Shown piece by piece: positions 51,516 to 62,641 of a stretch of DNA of 64,000 nt; the stretch's first letter is position 1, and the number at the start of each line of letters is the position of its first letter. Location: positions 2,057,001 to 2,121,000 of the forward strand of contig JACSYO010001856.1 of NCBI GenBank assembly GCA_016806645.1. Reading direction: 5' to 3'. This DNA is from Ophiodon elongatus (taxonomy: Eukaryota; Chordata; Actinopteri; Perciformes; Hexagrammidae). The notes below the pieces were generated by a model. The model worked only from the letters and a program-made list of their open reading frames with translations, had not been told where the DNA came from and did no database searches. The translations under genes were made by a program, and so were the position numbers.

Positions 51516-53157
51516 CAGCAGTTCGGAGTATCCGGCCTTCTTGGTGTCGGTGGGCGGGGTCCTGGAAAGGGCGCCTCCTGCTGACTCCATAGTTCTCCTG
51601 GGAGACTTCAGCGCTCACGTGGGCAACGACAGAGAAACCTGGCGGGGGGTGATTGGGAGGAACGGCTTGCCTGATCTGAACCCGAGTGGTGTCTCAAAAA
51701 AAGTGTGGCATTTATGCATCACATCCGAGAGTGCAGTGCAGTGAACATCTTGCAGACTCTTAATCTACACGGTAACATTACATTAAACTGACACTATGGA
51801 AAAGCTAAAATAAATTCAAAGAGCCCCACTTCCCATGTGGATAATGCTCTAATTAGATTGGATAATCTGTTGAAAAACATGATGGCCATCTAGTTCTCCT
51901 TGCAGGAGTCTGGAGGGCAGAGTCAGGTTGTCAACGCGATACAGCTCACCTGGACTGACTCCCTAATTATATATTATATAAACTATTGGCAGTATGCCAG
52001 TCGCTCTCTCCCCGCTGGCTTCTACCGCTCAGCTTTGTTTGGTTATATTTGGTTGCTGGAACTTGTTTGGGGCATAAATGCAACTCATCTGAAAATGCTT
52101 TCTTCAGTTTGCCTGATTAATGAACTTATTCATAGATCTGACTTGTGTTTTTCATTGGAGAAGCTAAGCCATTAACGTGGCAGTAAAACTCAGGCTTTTA
52201 GAGAACTAATGCTGACAGATAACAAAATTAATTAGCCAATTCTCTTATTTGTCTGTTTTTAAGATTAAATAGGACATTTTGATTGTGAAACCTGTCGGAT
52301 TTTAAAGTGCAGAAATAATAACCAGCTCGGTGCTTTGAGGTGAGATTTTTTTTTATCTGTCCTCCCATGAATCTAAAAAGTATTAACTTTAGAGCATTTG
52401 CCCTTGAGTGACACAAAGACGTATTAAAGCTGCACAACTTTAAGTTGAACTTGGTTAGCTAGCCCAGACTCTAATCCTAATTAATTTAACAGCACTACTA
52501 TTTTTTCCAGTCAAGCTGGTTAGCCAAGTCTAGCTCAAAGTGCCAGGCTGATTGCAGTAGTCTAAAACAATTAACGTGCCTTTCACCGTGAGCATTGTTG
52601 ACCCTTTCACTATAGCCATCTTATGAAAAGAGTTAAACAAGAAAAAGCAATCGATCCATGTTCGATGGAAATTGTCAGCACTGTTTGATCGTGACTTTTA
52701 ACAATGTGACTGGTTAGCTGTACCTGACCAACACATTTACATAGTAGACAGAATTATGCAAAGACCCACCTCATGTGTGCCATGGGAAAAGTTCAAGCGA
52801 GCAATGTTCATTCCAGACTTGATCATCTCCTGCAGAATTTCCACAGAACGAGATACTGGCCCTGCAGGCGGTTATTGAAAGGACAGGACAAAGACATTTA
52901 AAATGTTACATTTACTATGAAATGTTAATAACTGTAACAAACAATAGCCGCTACGGTGCAACCCTAATAGTAACCATATTGCAAATATATGTTGACCAAC
53001 CGATGGTGCAGATGATGCCAGTATTGCGTGCGGTGGTGGGCTCGGAGTCAATGTCCAGCAGGCACATGTGTTCGAGGAAGGTGTCAGCCATGGAAGCGTT
53101 GAGCTGCTGTGTCTGGATGAAGGCAGAGCCCATGTCTAGAGACTTTAACTGAGGCAT
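43495..53157 (-). CDS. pkm: Pyruvate kinase M (pkm), complete coding set with M1/M2 alternative exons
   Basis: Coding exons in transcript order: 53157-53001 (ATG 53157-53155), 52861-52770, 49842-49711, 49588-49402, 49277-49007, 48790-48640, 48403-48251, then either 46413-46247 or 45807-45641, then 44410-44229 and 43601-43495 (TGA). Lengths 157, 92, 132, 187, 271, 151, 153, 167, 182 and 107 nt total 1599, i.e. 532 aa (human PKM has 531). Motifs include MNIARLNFSHGTHE (substrate and cation site), the pyruvate kinase signature IISKLENHEG with the catalytic Lys, and IMVARGDLGIEIP. The enzyme converts phosphoenolpyruvate and ADP to pyruvate and ATP in the cytosol as a tetramer, the last step of glycolysis. 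The exon 2 leader starts at 53176. Teleosts have pkma and pkmb; which one this is was not resolved. Confidence 0.97.
44664..44706. repeat. (GATA)n microsatellite
   Basis: About eleven GATA units in the pkm intron upstream (in transcript sense) of the exon at 44410. Confidence 0.95.
45481..45515. repeat. (CA)n microsatellite, GU repeat in the pkm transcript
   Basis: About 16 CA units. In pkm pre-mRNA this is a GU repeat about 125 nt downstream of the M2-type exon donor. Confidence 0.95.
45641..45807 (-). CDS. pkm: pkm M2-type mutually exclusive exon
   Basis: 167 nt, acceptor CTCAG|ATAGCACG and donor GGAAG|GTAAGA. It encodes IAREAEAATFHRQLFEEL to AMIVLTKTGR. It shares with human PKM2 the Lys of LTKSGR (Lys433, phosphotyrosine-peptide and FBP pocket region), the Cys pair of FKCC (423/424) and FEELRR. 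It is the downstream of the two alternatives, as exon 10 (M2) is in mammals. Including both exons would add 167 nt and break frame, so use must be exclusive. Confidence 0.92.
46247..46413 (-). CDS. pkm: pkm M1-type mutually exclusive exon
   Basis: 167 nt, acceptor TGCCAG|ATTGCTCG and donor GGAAG|GTAGGC. It encodes IAREAEAAMFHRQVFEDL to AMIVLTGSGR. AMFHR and a Leu at the position of human residue 424 agree with human PKM1. The residue at 433 is Gly, where human PKM1 has Glu; either way the PKM2 Lys is absent. Its upstream position matches mammalian exon 9 (M1). The donor GTAGGC is weaker than that of the M2-type exon (GTAAGA). Confidence 0.92.
51476..51513. repeat. (AAT)n microsatellite
   Basis: About 12 ATA/AAT units in a pkm intron, directly left of a LINE fragment; LINE tails often end in such short tandem repeats. 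Confidence 0.95.
51516..51705 (+). mobile_element. Non-LTR retrotransposon endonuclease fragment
   Basis: The plus frame reads LERAPPADSIVLLGDFSAHV and then GNDRETWRGVIGRNGLPDLN, the GDFNAHVG-type core of a LINE apurinic endonuclease domain. In this copy the Asn of GDFN is Ser. The frame runs out at about 51705. It sits antisense within the pkm intron between the exons at 52861-52770 and 49842-49711. Confidence 0.8.
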
Positions 53158-53176
53158 TGCAATCACTGGAGAAGTC

Positions 53177-56100
53177 CTGCAGAAAGCAAATAGGAGAAAA
53201 AAAAAAAAAAGTGAATATAGGGGACACAGCAATCGCAACTGACCGCTTTCTTCGGTTTACCACTGAGTCTTGGTTGTATGTTCATGTATATCTGAATGGA
53301 CTGAGTGATCTAGGGTGAGGGCCATTTTTCCCCAGAGGTCACACTGGCCAGTAAGTAATGGCACTGTGCCTGCCCTTCTGAGAGCCCTTAGCAACATACT
53401 GTACCCAATTGTGCTGTGTGGCTAACCTTGTGATGGTAAAATCAAAAAAAGGAAAGGAAAAGTCCCAAAGGGAATCAATTAATCATGTTGATTGCTGACG
53501 TACAACAAGGACTAAAAACGGTTATTTGCCTTCAGCATATCTATTTTCAACTAATATCAGCCCCCAAGACTAAGGAGAATAAAAGCTAAGACTGGGTTTA
53601 TGAAATGTAAACACTGCAATTCTTTAAAAAAAAAAAAAAAAAAAAGGGGTATTGTGAGCTATCTTGCACGATATTATATTTTCTTGAGCTACTGTTTGCT
53701 TTTCAGGTTGCACAACCAACAGCTTTTACAGTGCATAAATGTATGCTTATGACAAATGAAGAAAAAAAAACCCACTTTTTTTCAGTGAGGCTCCAATTTT
53801 TCTCAATAGATACAAGAATGTTGATCTGAAATACTAAGGAAAATGTAAAGGTAATACAATCTGCACTGTCACCACACAGAGCAGAGTAGTATAGCTTATG
53901 GAGTTGCGACACCGTATTGTACATTCTGTTCCCACCCACTTCCCCCCTGAGTCACCCAGAGCTACAACACCATCACGAAGCGCTCCTACAGAGCTGTAAC
54001 CGTCAGATTTCAGCACTACTTTCTTGCTTGAAAAGAGACAAAATATTACCCCACACACGCACACGCGTTTTTGCCTTTCCGTCTACCTCTGACAGAATTA
54101 GAGACACTATACACATTAACATCAAGGCGTCAAGGTAGGTGTGTTTGAGCAGGCTGTAGCATCGCTACGCTATGATGATGAGGAATGTCGCTCATACTAT
54201 GGCTCTAGTTGACTCATGCCCCAGCTGACGAAGGCTGAAATTAGTTGGTTGAGTGGTTAAACCGGTGATATGACAGATTTAAGCACTGGGTCCTCATGAA
54301 GTGGTCAGAAATTGTAATCATTTCTAATCTAATCAGCAGGTATACAGCAGTTTCAAAAGTAATCTAATGACTTGTGAAGACAAAATAAATACTACATCCA
54401 ACTACACACAAGTGTGGTTGGATGTGCACACTGTCGACCTTTCGTACTTTTCAAAATGAATATTTCCCATCGATACAATACAATGTGAGGAAACCGTACA
54501 TAATACTGTATATAGTCATAAATTCTAAATTGATATGTCATTATACAATAAAAAAAAAAAAGAAGATTAAATCAGGGATAAAATGGAAGTTAAACAAAGC
54601 AAAATGTCCATAATAAAAGTAATGAAAGTAAAACATTCGTAAAATAAAGAAAATATAGTATGAGAGATGTAAAAGTAGTCGATAGAAGATACCATAAGCC
54701 CTATGTACATTTTACTCAGTCACTTCTCAAATATAATGACTCCCTGCCAAGCACAAACTCAGGCCACTGGCCAAACCACCCAGTGGAGAGATTAGGTTCC
54801 CTCGGTTTAAATTATACATTGAAGTGCACTTCAACGAAGATCACTCACCGGTTGCTTCTTTGGCCGAGCAACAGGATAACAAGTTGATATCACTTTAAGG
54901 GGAAAATCCTCTCGTGCTTTTCTGATCACCTCTACACAGACTCAAGACATGTCCTGGATTACTGACCCTAAGCAGGAAGTCCCAGTGGTAACAGGACAAC
55001 ATGTACATCTAAACCCAGCTGGGTGTCTACAGTGTTAAGACAATTTGACAAAAATGTGTTCCATGTCAGCCATTGACGGAATCAAGTATGGTTCTGCTTT
55101 ACCATTACAAAGTGGCTACTTAATCCCATCTAGAACAGGCAGCAAAGGCTGATGTTTTATTCATAAAAAAAAGAGCTGGATAATAGACAAAGAATGGCAA
55201 ATACTTTGTCTATTTTCACGAGCAACAAATTGAAGTGTTGCTGGTGTAACTGCAACTGAAGTCACATTCATGGTGGCTCCAAGTCTCTGATGCATTCAAC
55301 AGCAATGTGGTCCGACTCTGAACCTCCTTTTACTCATCACATCCTAATTACATTCTAATGGGGGATTCTGGGCAGACCCACTATACCAACAGACTGGAGC
55401 TGCTGGCTGATGATGTAACAGGCAATGTGGCAGACCAGTGCTCTACGTGAGCTCAGTCACATCGCACTACTGCAACACACAGACACGTGAAAAGGCTGGG
55501 GGCAGACATCCGAGTGGGCTGAACTACTGGGAAAGACTGCAGAGGGGGAAGAGACTGAAATATCCGCAGTAACTGTAGTAGAGTGCTGCGTTGTCGTTTT
55601 CTTTAAATAATTTCCTGTTTTATTCATTCATTATTTATGAATGGAGGGCCAATATTCAATGAAGTATTTTATTCATTAGAAATATCAGGTTGTTGCGGGT
55701 TACAATGTGAGCATATGCTGTTATCCCAGCCTGTTGCATATTTCTATCATTAATAATGTTTGGGCTTTAGTAACTCAGAGCATTGACTAATCAATTTCAT
55801 TTAAAAAACAGCAATAGACATTGAACCATCTAGACATGCTAATGGTGGCCATTTGCTTATATATCTTTTTAAACTGGTCTGGTATTGTTTCGTGACCAAT
55901 ATAGTTATCACAACTTCACAGTTTAATGCAATACTACGGACAACGCAACACTGACAGTTGCAATTGCAAAACTGAAAGGGGATACACATTTGCCTCAGAG
56001 GGAAAGGTTGACTCAGTTTTAGGAAAATCCCCTTACAAGCCGTTTTGCTACTCAACCACATACATGGACTACAAATCAGATGCATAATAAAAAATAATGC

Positions 56101-59100
56101 ATAACAAAAAGACTGTAGATCTCTGCAAAGACCACTGCTGTATTGTTTGATTGAATATGAATAACCCCCAATTGGCTAACCCCCGTATATACACGAATGG
56201 GCTATAAGACATTGTAAAAACACACTTCATTCAAACTCAACACAAGCGGTGACGTATGCATGCAATTGGCTCGAAGTCGTCAAATAAAGACATTTCCTAC
56301 AATTTTGCCAAAAACTAAATTAACACAGCAGGGCGTGTACGGGTAGTTTTGTTAGCTATTAGCCAAAAACATCGTCCAAAACACTAAACCCTCAGCACAA
56401 TTTACGGTATAACTTTTGAAAATCAGGTAGTAGTAAATATCCGTCACCAAGTACGTTCCAGCTCCTGGTTGTTACTGAAAGACAACTAGATTACATAATT
56501 AAAAGAATGGCTGTCAGACTGAAGAGACCGTGTCTGACCCCAGGACAGCCAGTGAGCAGATACCACAAGCCAACAGCAGCCGTAGTAACCCTGACACAGA
56601 TGCCGGGCTAACTTTGGAGCTCACTGCTAATAATCCCCGCCAATCCCTCCCCAACATGTCTACCTTTGAAAAATACTCTCATGTTACAACATGCTCTCTG
56701 TCACAGTCTTCCCCTGCCTTTTTTAACTATTCCCTTATCACTTATCTGTGAAACATGCCTGTTCAATAATTAGCAGCCACGATAGCATTGCTGTCAGGGT
56801 GACATGACATTTAGTACCATTACTATAGACGAGTGACGCAACACTGGGCTTATCCAAGTTGCCGCACAGAGACAGTCAACGGTTCATCAGTCACACTCAA
56901 ACAAGGCACCATTTGCAAATTGCACTACATACCCCCAGTCGATCCTTCTGTTCCTCCTGGGGACAAACAGGCACGGTGCAACCAATGACCTCCACAACAA
57001 CCCCAGTGTGGTGGATCTTCTAATGCCGATGAGCGAACCACTCCCTGCTACAGCAGTCCAAGCAGAGCTGACCGCTGCAGTGCACGTGCATACATGACAC
57101 ATTTAGGTGCTCAAGACTAAATCCCTTCAATAGGGATAAAGGATATGGAAAGCACCTGCTGTGAGCGGGCAATCGCCATGACCGGATACGGTAGAAGTAC
57201 ATGAGACTTCTACCACGACACACCACAGCAGTTGCCCACCAATGTTACTACCAACCTAGGTTATACAACCCCCCCCTCCCACCTAGGTCTAAAGATAGAG
57301 TATTGGCTAATAATAACGCACAGCATCCAGAAGCTGTTTGTAGAAATCTTATAGTCAGAATGTACAATGGTATTTACACCATGTACGCCTGTAAACTCCA
57401 AAACAAACATTACATAGACCACTTCACGGGTTTAAGTTTATGAATGGTACACAATGTTGTGCAAATTCAGTGCATTTCAAATACACATGCCAAATCATCT
57501 GGTAACATGTTTAACCCAAGCACCTTACATCAAATTCAGTGCATAGTTTTGTCAGTGCAGTCAAGTGTGTCCGCAGTGGCAAAGGCATTCCCATAATTGG
57601 CAGTATTCACCCCATGGCTCCACGCAGACATGCAGCTATGGTGGGGAGGAACTGCATGAGAACAGTGCCAGCTGCAAAAGGACAGTTTTGCCACCCACCC
57701 ATTAACTGCAGTAGATGGTAGACTTCACAATTCATAATCATATTTGCAAAGGGCTCGTTACCTGCCTATTTGCTTCTTAAAGTAGGACAATTTAACAGTA
57801 TACTCACCGGGCAAATATTAAAAAGTCAACAACTGATATTTAAGTGAGGCAGACACCGGTCACTTCCTTCTTTTGAGCTCATAACGTCAACAGGATTCCT
57901 GGTCACTTGACATGATAACCTGACTGGGCCCCTGGGATACAGACTCCATTTTGTCAACAGGGACAGGAAGGACACAGCAATGACAGTGTCTCCAGATTTT
58001 GTTCTACCCCAAATAATTATTTCTGACAACAAAACATAACACAGCACAAGCGGGCTGTACCGGGGGGCCCAATGCATATCCTTCCTAAGTCACAGTAGAC
58101 TTATTTGACAAAAGATATGACATTATTCAAAATGGACCTATAAACCAATCTCTGCCTTTTGTCAGCTCATCTTCTTTCCAAGGACAAAACAGCTGTCAAA
58201 GAGCCCAAAGCCATAATTACTGACAACCTAGACAAAGGGTCAGAGCCACCATTCTGTCCATGTATTTAGTGTCAACAAGTCCTGTTCTCTTTGGCACCAC
58301 TTCAATAAACTACTGCAGTGAAGCTGCTAAGGCAACGTCCATATCTCAAACTACATTTGACATAGGATGGTTATTTTCAACAGCATAACGAACGAGGTTT
58401 CTGTTGAAATATGATAAGAAATATTGACGTAAAAAAAGGGATGTACGTTTTCAAATGTATCTCCTGACTCACTGCCATGTGTATGAATACGACGGAAAAA
58501 AACACGACATTTAACAATGCAGTGGAGTTTTAGCTCTGGTGAATTTGAGTCACTAGTTAAAAAAGTACCAGTAATTTATGATAATATAACGTTCCACACA
58601 CACTGCAGTTAAATGGATGCGCTAAAGGTCACGTTCTCATCCTGCGTCACATTTTCCTGATCTGGAGCGACATCACGGAGACTGACCAATGGGAGAGCGA
58701 GAAGACGAAGCGGCCACGCCCACGACAGGACGCAACAGGAAGCGATTCTCCAACGTTCAGCACTTCGTGCATCACATTTAATTTAATCGATTTTTGATGT
58801 AATAAAACGTGTTTAACCATAAAGCAAGGCCAAAGCGCGTTAGTAAGTTTGTCACGGAAAATATATGCTCGGCAAATGGACACATTTCCTTCAATTTATC
58901 CAGCTTTTAACTGCATTTTGAAACAACGTTATGAGACAAATACCACACCAGTATAGCGGGAAATGAAAAACAATGGCCTATCTAACGTCACGCTGATCAC
59001 ACACGTCCAGGAGGATATTCGCATTTAAAAAATATAATCTAATACAATGTTAAGATAGTTGAGTTGAAAGCGAGCTACCATTGACCGCATCACACATTCA

Positions 59101-59261
59101 TGGACTTACCACCTCGCAGGATGCAACGCTAGCTACAGATATATTACAGACAAAAAGGTTTAGAAGGCAGTGATGCGACAGCGCAAGTGTCACGCAAGCT
59201 ATCAGATAACTTCATAGGATTGACGAGCGACCAAGTTGCAGCCCATGTTGAGGACACCCAC
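53177..59261 (-). other. pkm first intron (presumed)
   Basis: No recognisable coding exon. It includes a long A tract near 53625-53644 (T tract in the transcript), AT-rich sequence 54300-54700, and a CCAAT/GC-box/CRE-like cluster at 58620-58760 (separate entry). The extent depends on the first exon being where I place it. Confidence 0.45.
58620..58760. promoter_or_regulatory. CCAAT / GC-box / CRE-like cluster, possible alternative pkm promoter
   Basis: In 140 bp there are GACCAATGGG (NF-Y type, about 58684), GCCACGCCCAC (Sp/KLF type, about 58712) and two TGACG/CGTCA half-sites (TGCGTCAC near 58644, and GTCACG near 58629). It has more CpG than its neighbours. It could be an alternative pkm promoter or a first-intron enhancer. 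No convincing donor follows on either strand. Confidence 0.3.
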
Positions 59262-59408
59262 CTTGTCTCGTTGAGCAACTGCTTATAAAGATGTAACTGC
59301 CGCTGAGCACACTGAGAGTAGCTCAAGGTGATCTTCTTAGTCCCTTGCACTCCGGAACTACTTTCTAGGGATGCTGAGACATATCCATCCGAGATAATAA
59401 AGATAAAG
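59262..59408 (-). other. Candidate non-coding first exon of pkm
   Basis: On the minus strand a TATAAA lies at 59440-59435; about 30 nt later a transcript could begin and run to a good donor, GACAAG|GTGGGT, at 59262/59261. It contains a seven-codon upstream ORF (MDMSQHP, then TAG). Mammalian PKM also has a non-coding first exon separated from exon 2 by a long intron. Placement is inference; 5' transcript data would settle it. Confidence 0.35.
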
Positions 59409-59434
59409 GGAAAATAACACACAATCCTGACCCG

Positions 59435-59440
59435 TTTATA
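59435..59440 (-). promoter_or_regulatory. TATA box of the candidate pkm promoter
   Basis: TATAAA in the context GGTATAAACGGG on the minus strand. A CCAAT motif lies about 150 bp further upstream (near 59592) in the GC-richer stretch 59560-59660. Confidence 0.35.
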
Positions 59441-59599
59441 CCACCCGCAATCATCACACTCTAGTCAAACGTGTTTTTTATTTTTTACCATTACTCTTGT
59501 GGCAAGTCGGGAAATTAAAACGACAAACTAAACACGACGCGGAATGATACCTTGATACGGTACGCGATGGAGGTGCTTTGTAAAGTTACGGAGCCAATC

Positions 59600-62160
59600 G
59601 CGGCGCTTGAACGCATCAGTAGCGCATGAGTCCAGCCCCTGACTGTGACATGTGACAGTGGATGGCGTGCTCTACCTTCTGGAAAAAAAGCAGTGTTTCG
59701 GTTACAATGGTTATTTCATATCTCTCCCAGTTTAATCAAATTAATAAGATTCAAATTAGTACATTTTTGAGTTGTTTTTGGATTCATTATCCTACGAATG
59801 TGCGAATCGTCGTCGACCAAAATGGTTCTTGAAAAGAATCATCAAACATGATGCAGTGAGGGTAACTGTCTTGTAAGATACCACACTATTGTGAGCACCC
59901 TTCTATTCATTTTCAAAAAAACTAACGCAATCATAAACCCAGACACCTCGCTACTGTACAGTGTTTGAGGCAATACTTCCATCTAGTGCTGAAAAATAAT
60001 ATAACACTTTTTAGATATTTATTTTTCAATGATATGTACGCATTTATGTACATTTATGTTTACTTACTTCCCATTCAGTATTGGAGGAAAAGTATTATTA
60101 ATATTACTATTATTATTGTTATTATTATTGTTATTATCCTAAATATTACATATAGTTCTTCATATCATTTACCATATATTTAATTGATTTTACGTTTTAA
60201 CTACACATTAAAAAATGGTGTTAAGTACACAACTAATATTGCAATAACATTATACACGATGGAAATAAATCCACAATACCACTAGCAGTATTATACTACT
60301 ACTCCTACTATTATTTTTAACTACCAGAAAATAGAACAACAATTATTTGATTTCCACAGAACACAAAAAGTCTGAGAAACCTTGTTGGAGGTACACGGTG
60401 CAGGTACAAAGCTATAGTTTTTTTCTGACATGATTAGTGTAATGCCATCCCTTTGCTAATAAGCTGTGGTATATCAATGGCCTACAGTAACTACAGAAAT
60501 AGTGGTTGTTTATCCAGGGAAGACACTCAACAGTTATGTCTCAAATGTTCCCCGGGATGATTAATTCTGATGTTGTGATAATGAGCTCTGCCATGAAGAT
60601 GGCAGACAGAAACTAAAACCTTAACACAAACAAAACGGTCTATTTTATCTCTACCATAGTGGGGTTCAAAACTGAACTTTAGAAATTAGATTAGAGATTA
60701 GAAAAATATATCTTGCAAAAATACTCTTTTAAAGTACTAATTACTCACAGATACAGAACGCACCAATGCTGATGCTAATTCGTTTTTTCTTGACTCCCTG
60801 TGTCCTCTTGTAAGTGTGCACTCTTCACTGAGTCCATGTCTCCTCCCCCAGTGGCCCTTTTTGTTCTCACCTGTTCACAGCTGTGGTTGTGTTAGCACTG
60901 CTGCTTCCACTGCCCATGTTTCTGTCTCACTGGCTGCTGGCAGCCTGTGCCTGGATCCACTCCACTCCACTACCTGAGGCCAATGGACACACCTGTCCAA
61001 GTGAGGGACAGATCTGCCATCCAGTCACCCTGTCCACTGGCCAAGCTCCTGGCTGTCAGTCAGTATTAATGGCTGCTAACCCCTGGGCCACGAGGTACAG
61101 TAAGACACTGTGGGAATATGCGCCGATAAATCTCAGAGATGAGCAGATAGGGCGTCCTAATGCTTCGATGCGTATTATTATTGCATGAGTACAGCGACTG
61201 CTATCTATGAGTAAATCAATTTAACTAAAAGGGGGAATCAAACAAACCAAAAAGTGAAATGAGCATAACTTCATTGAGGCACACATAGAAAACCTAAAAT
61301 AGAACAGTAAAATAACATATTGATTACATTGATCATAATACAATAAAGAAAAACATAAAAACAAAAAATGTGAAATAACACTAATGGGAACCAAATTATG
61401 ATTTCATTTTTGGTGATCCAGATTTAAGTTCTGCACTTTCACCTTCTTCCAGAAATAAAACATACTGACTGTTGATGTACAGTGAAGGACAGTTGCACTA
61501 TAGATGGGGGATGTTGAATTGTTCTGGGGCTACTACTAAAGTGAACTCTTCATTAACCTGGAAAACCCATTCATGTACAAGAAGTACCAGGCAGCATAAC
61601 TGCGGTTAAAAAAAAGCAACTATAGCATGATGTCAAACTGTTTTCCCATATTTATATTGTGACATGAGGGCCAGTGCCTTCTAGTTTGCCTTATTGTGTG
61701 ACAAATAAATGTATAAAGAGATCTTCATTTTCTCTTCCTCTCGTGAGCACAGCCACACACTGATCAGACTGGCCTGAACACCTGTTCACTCTTTAGGTCA
61801 GTTCTTAAATAGATACCTTGAGATAACGAGGGTAAATACTGATTAGCTCAAGAGCCCAATGGCCATTGTCTCACACATGCACACAATGAAAAGGGCTACA
61901 CCGAAGATATTATATTTTTTGTAATGTTGTATTATTTTTTGAAGATGTTATTGAAATATCAATTAATTTAGCCTGCATTTCTTCATCTATATAGCATGCG
62001 GTGCAGCTGAAATGTAAAGCACAAAAATAGCAGTAAGGATATTTAGGGTTCCTTTCTTTTTTCATTTTAATTAATTTAAGACAAGACACAAAAGCTTTTG
62101 TATATCAACCAGAAGCTACCTCCAAAGCATGATTGCACAGTACTAGACACTGACTTATGC
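59600..62160. other. Intergenic spacer, no gene supported
   Basis: AT-rich, with TTATTA runs at 60095-60140. A 101-codon frame at 60883-61188 begins with a hydrophobic, signal-like stretch but has no recognisable domain, splice partner or continued frame, so I do not call it. Confidence 0.45.
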
Positions 62161-62162
62161 AA

Positions 62163-62163
<1 letters not shown>

Positions 62164-62242
<79 letters not shown>
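62164..62242. repeat. Long (CA)n microsatellite
   Basis: About 40 uninterrupted CA units. Confidence 0.97.
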
Positions 62243-62245
<3 letters not shown>

Positions 62246-62449
62246 TGCATACATACAAGCAGACATTTTTCCTCCATTCTACCTCTTATTTCTCAGCAGC
62301 AGTGCAGTCAGCTGCAGGTCACATGACTGGCTTGCCTGGACTCACTGAGCATGCTCAGACCCCTCAGTGTTGTCAGGCAAAATACAAGACAGCAGTAGCG
62401 GCAGAGATCTGCAATAGATAAACACACAGGCTCACACACACCAGCTGGA

Positions 62450-62641
62450 TTGCACGCAGACACACAACGCAAGCACAGAGAGACAGACGCTGGAGAATCG
62501 GGGAATTGTGTCTCTGGTCTTTTTGTCATTTATCATTTCAGTGGAATACAGCCACCGAGAGAGAGAGAGAAGCAGGTGTGCCCTTTAAGAGGGAGAGCAG
62601 CTGAGGCAAGGACGGCATCCGAGTCTCCATCCTCTGTGGAG
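62450..62641 (+). other. Possible first exon of an unidentified downstream gene
   Basis: A purine-rich, GC-richer stretch ends with a near-consensus donor GTGGAG|GTAAGTG at 62641/62642. Upstream there is no TATA box. A matching acceptor-like TCTCCACAG lies at 63968, followed by a stretch open to the window end in one frame (INATLKGGRD). No family is recognised; the 5' limit is a guess. Confidence 0.22.

Noticed and set aside
57020..57226. Short minus-strand frames with an ATG and a CAG|GTGC donor inside the presumed pkm intron 1
   Set aside because: Joining to pkm exon 2 gives a different frame from the enzyme, and no family is recognised.
60883..61188. 101-codon frame with a signal-peptide-like start
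   Set aside because: Hydrophobic start but no cleavage-site context, domain or neighbouring exons; length is compatible with chance.
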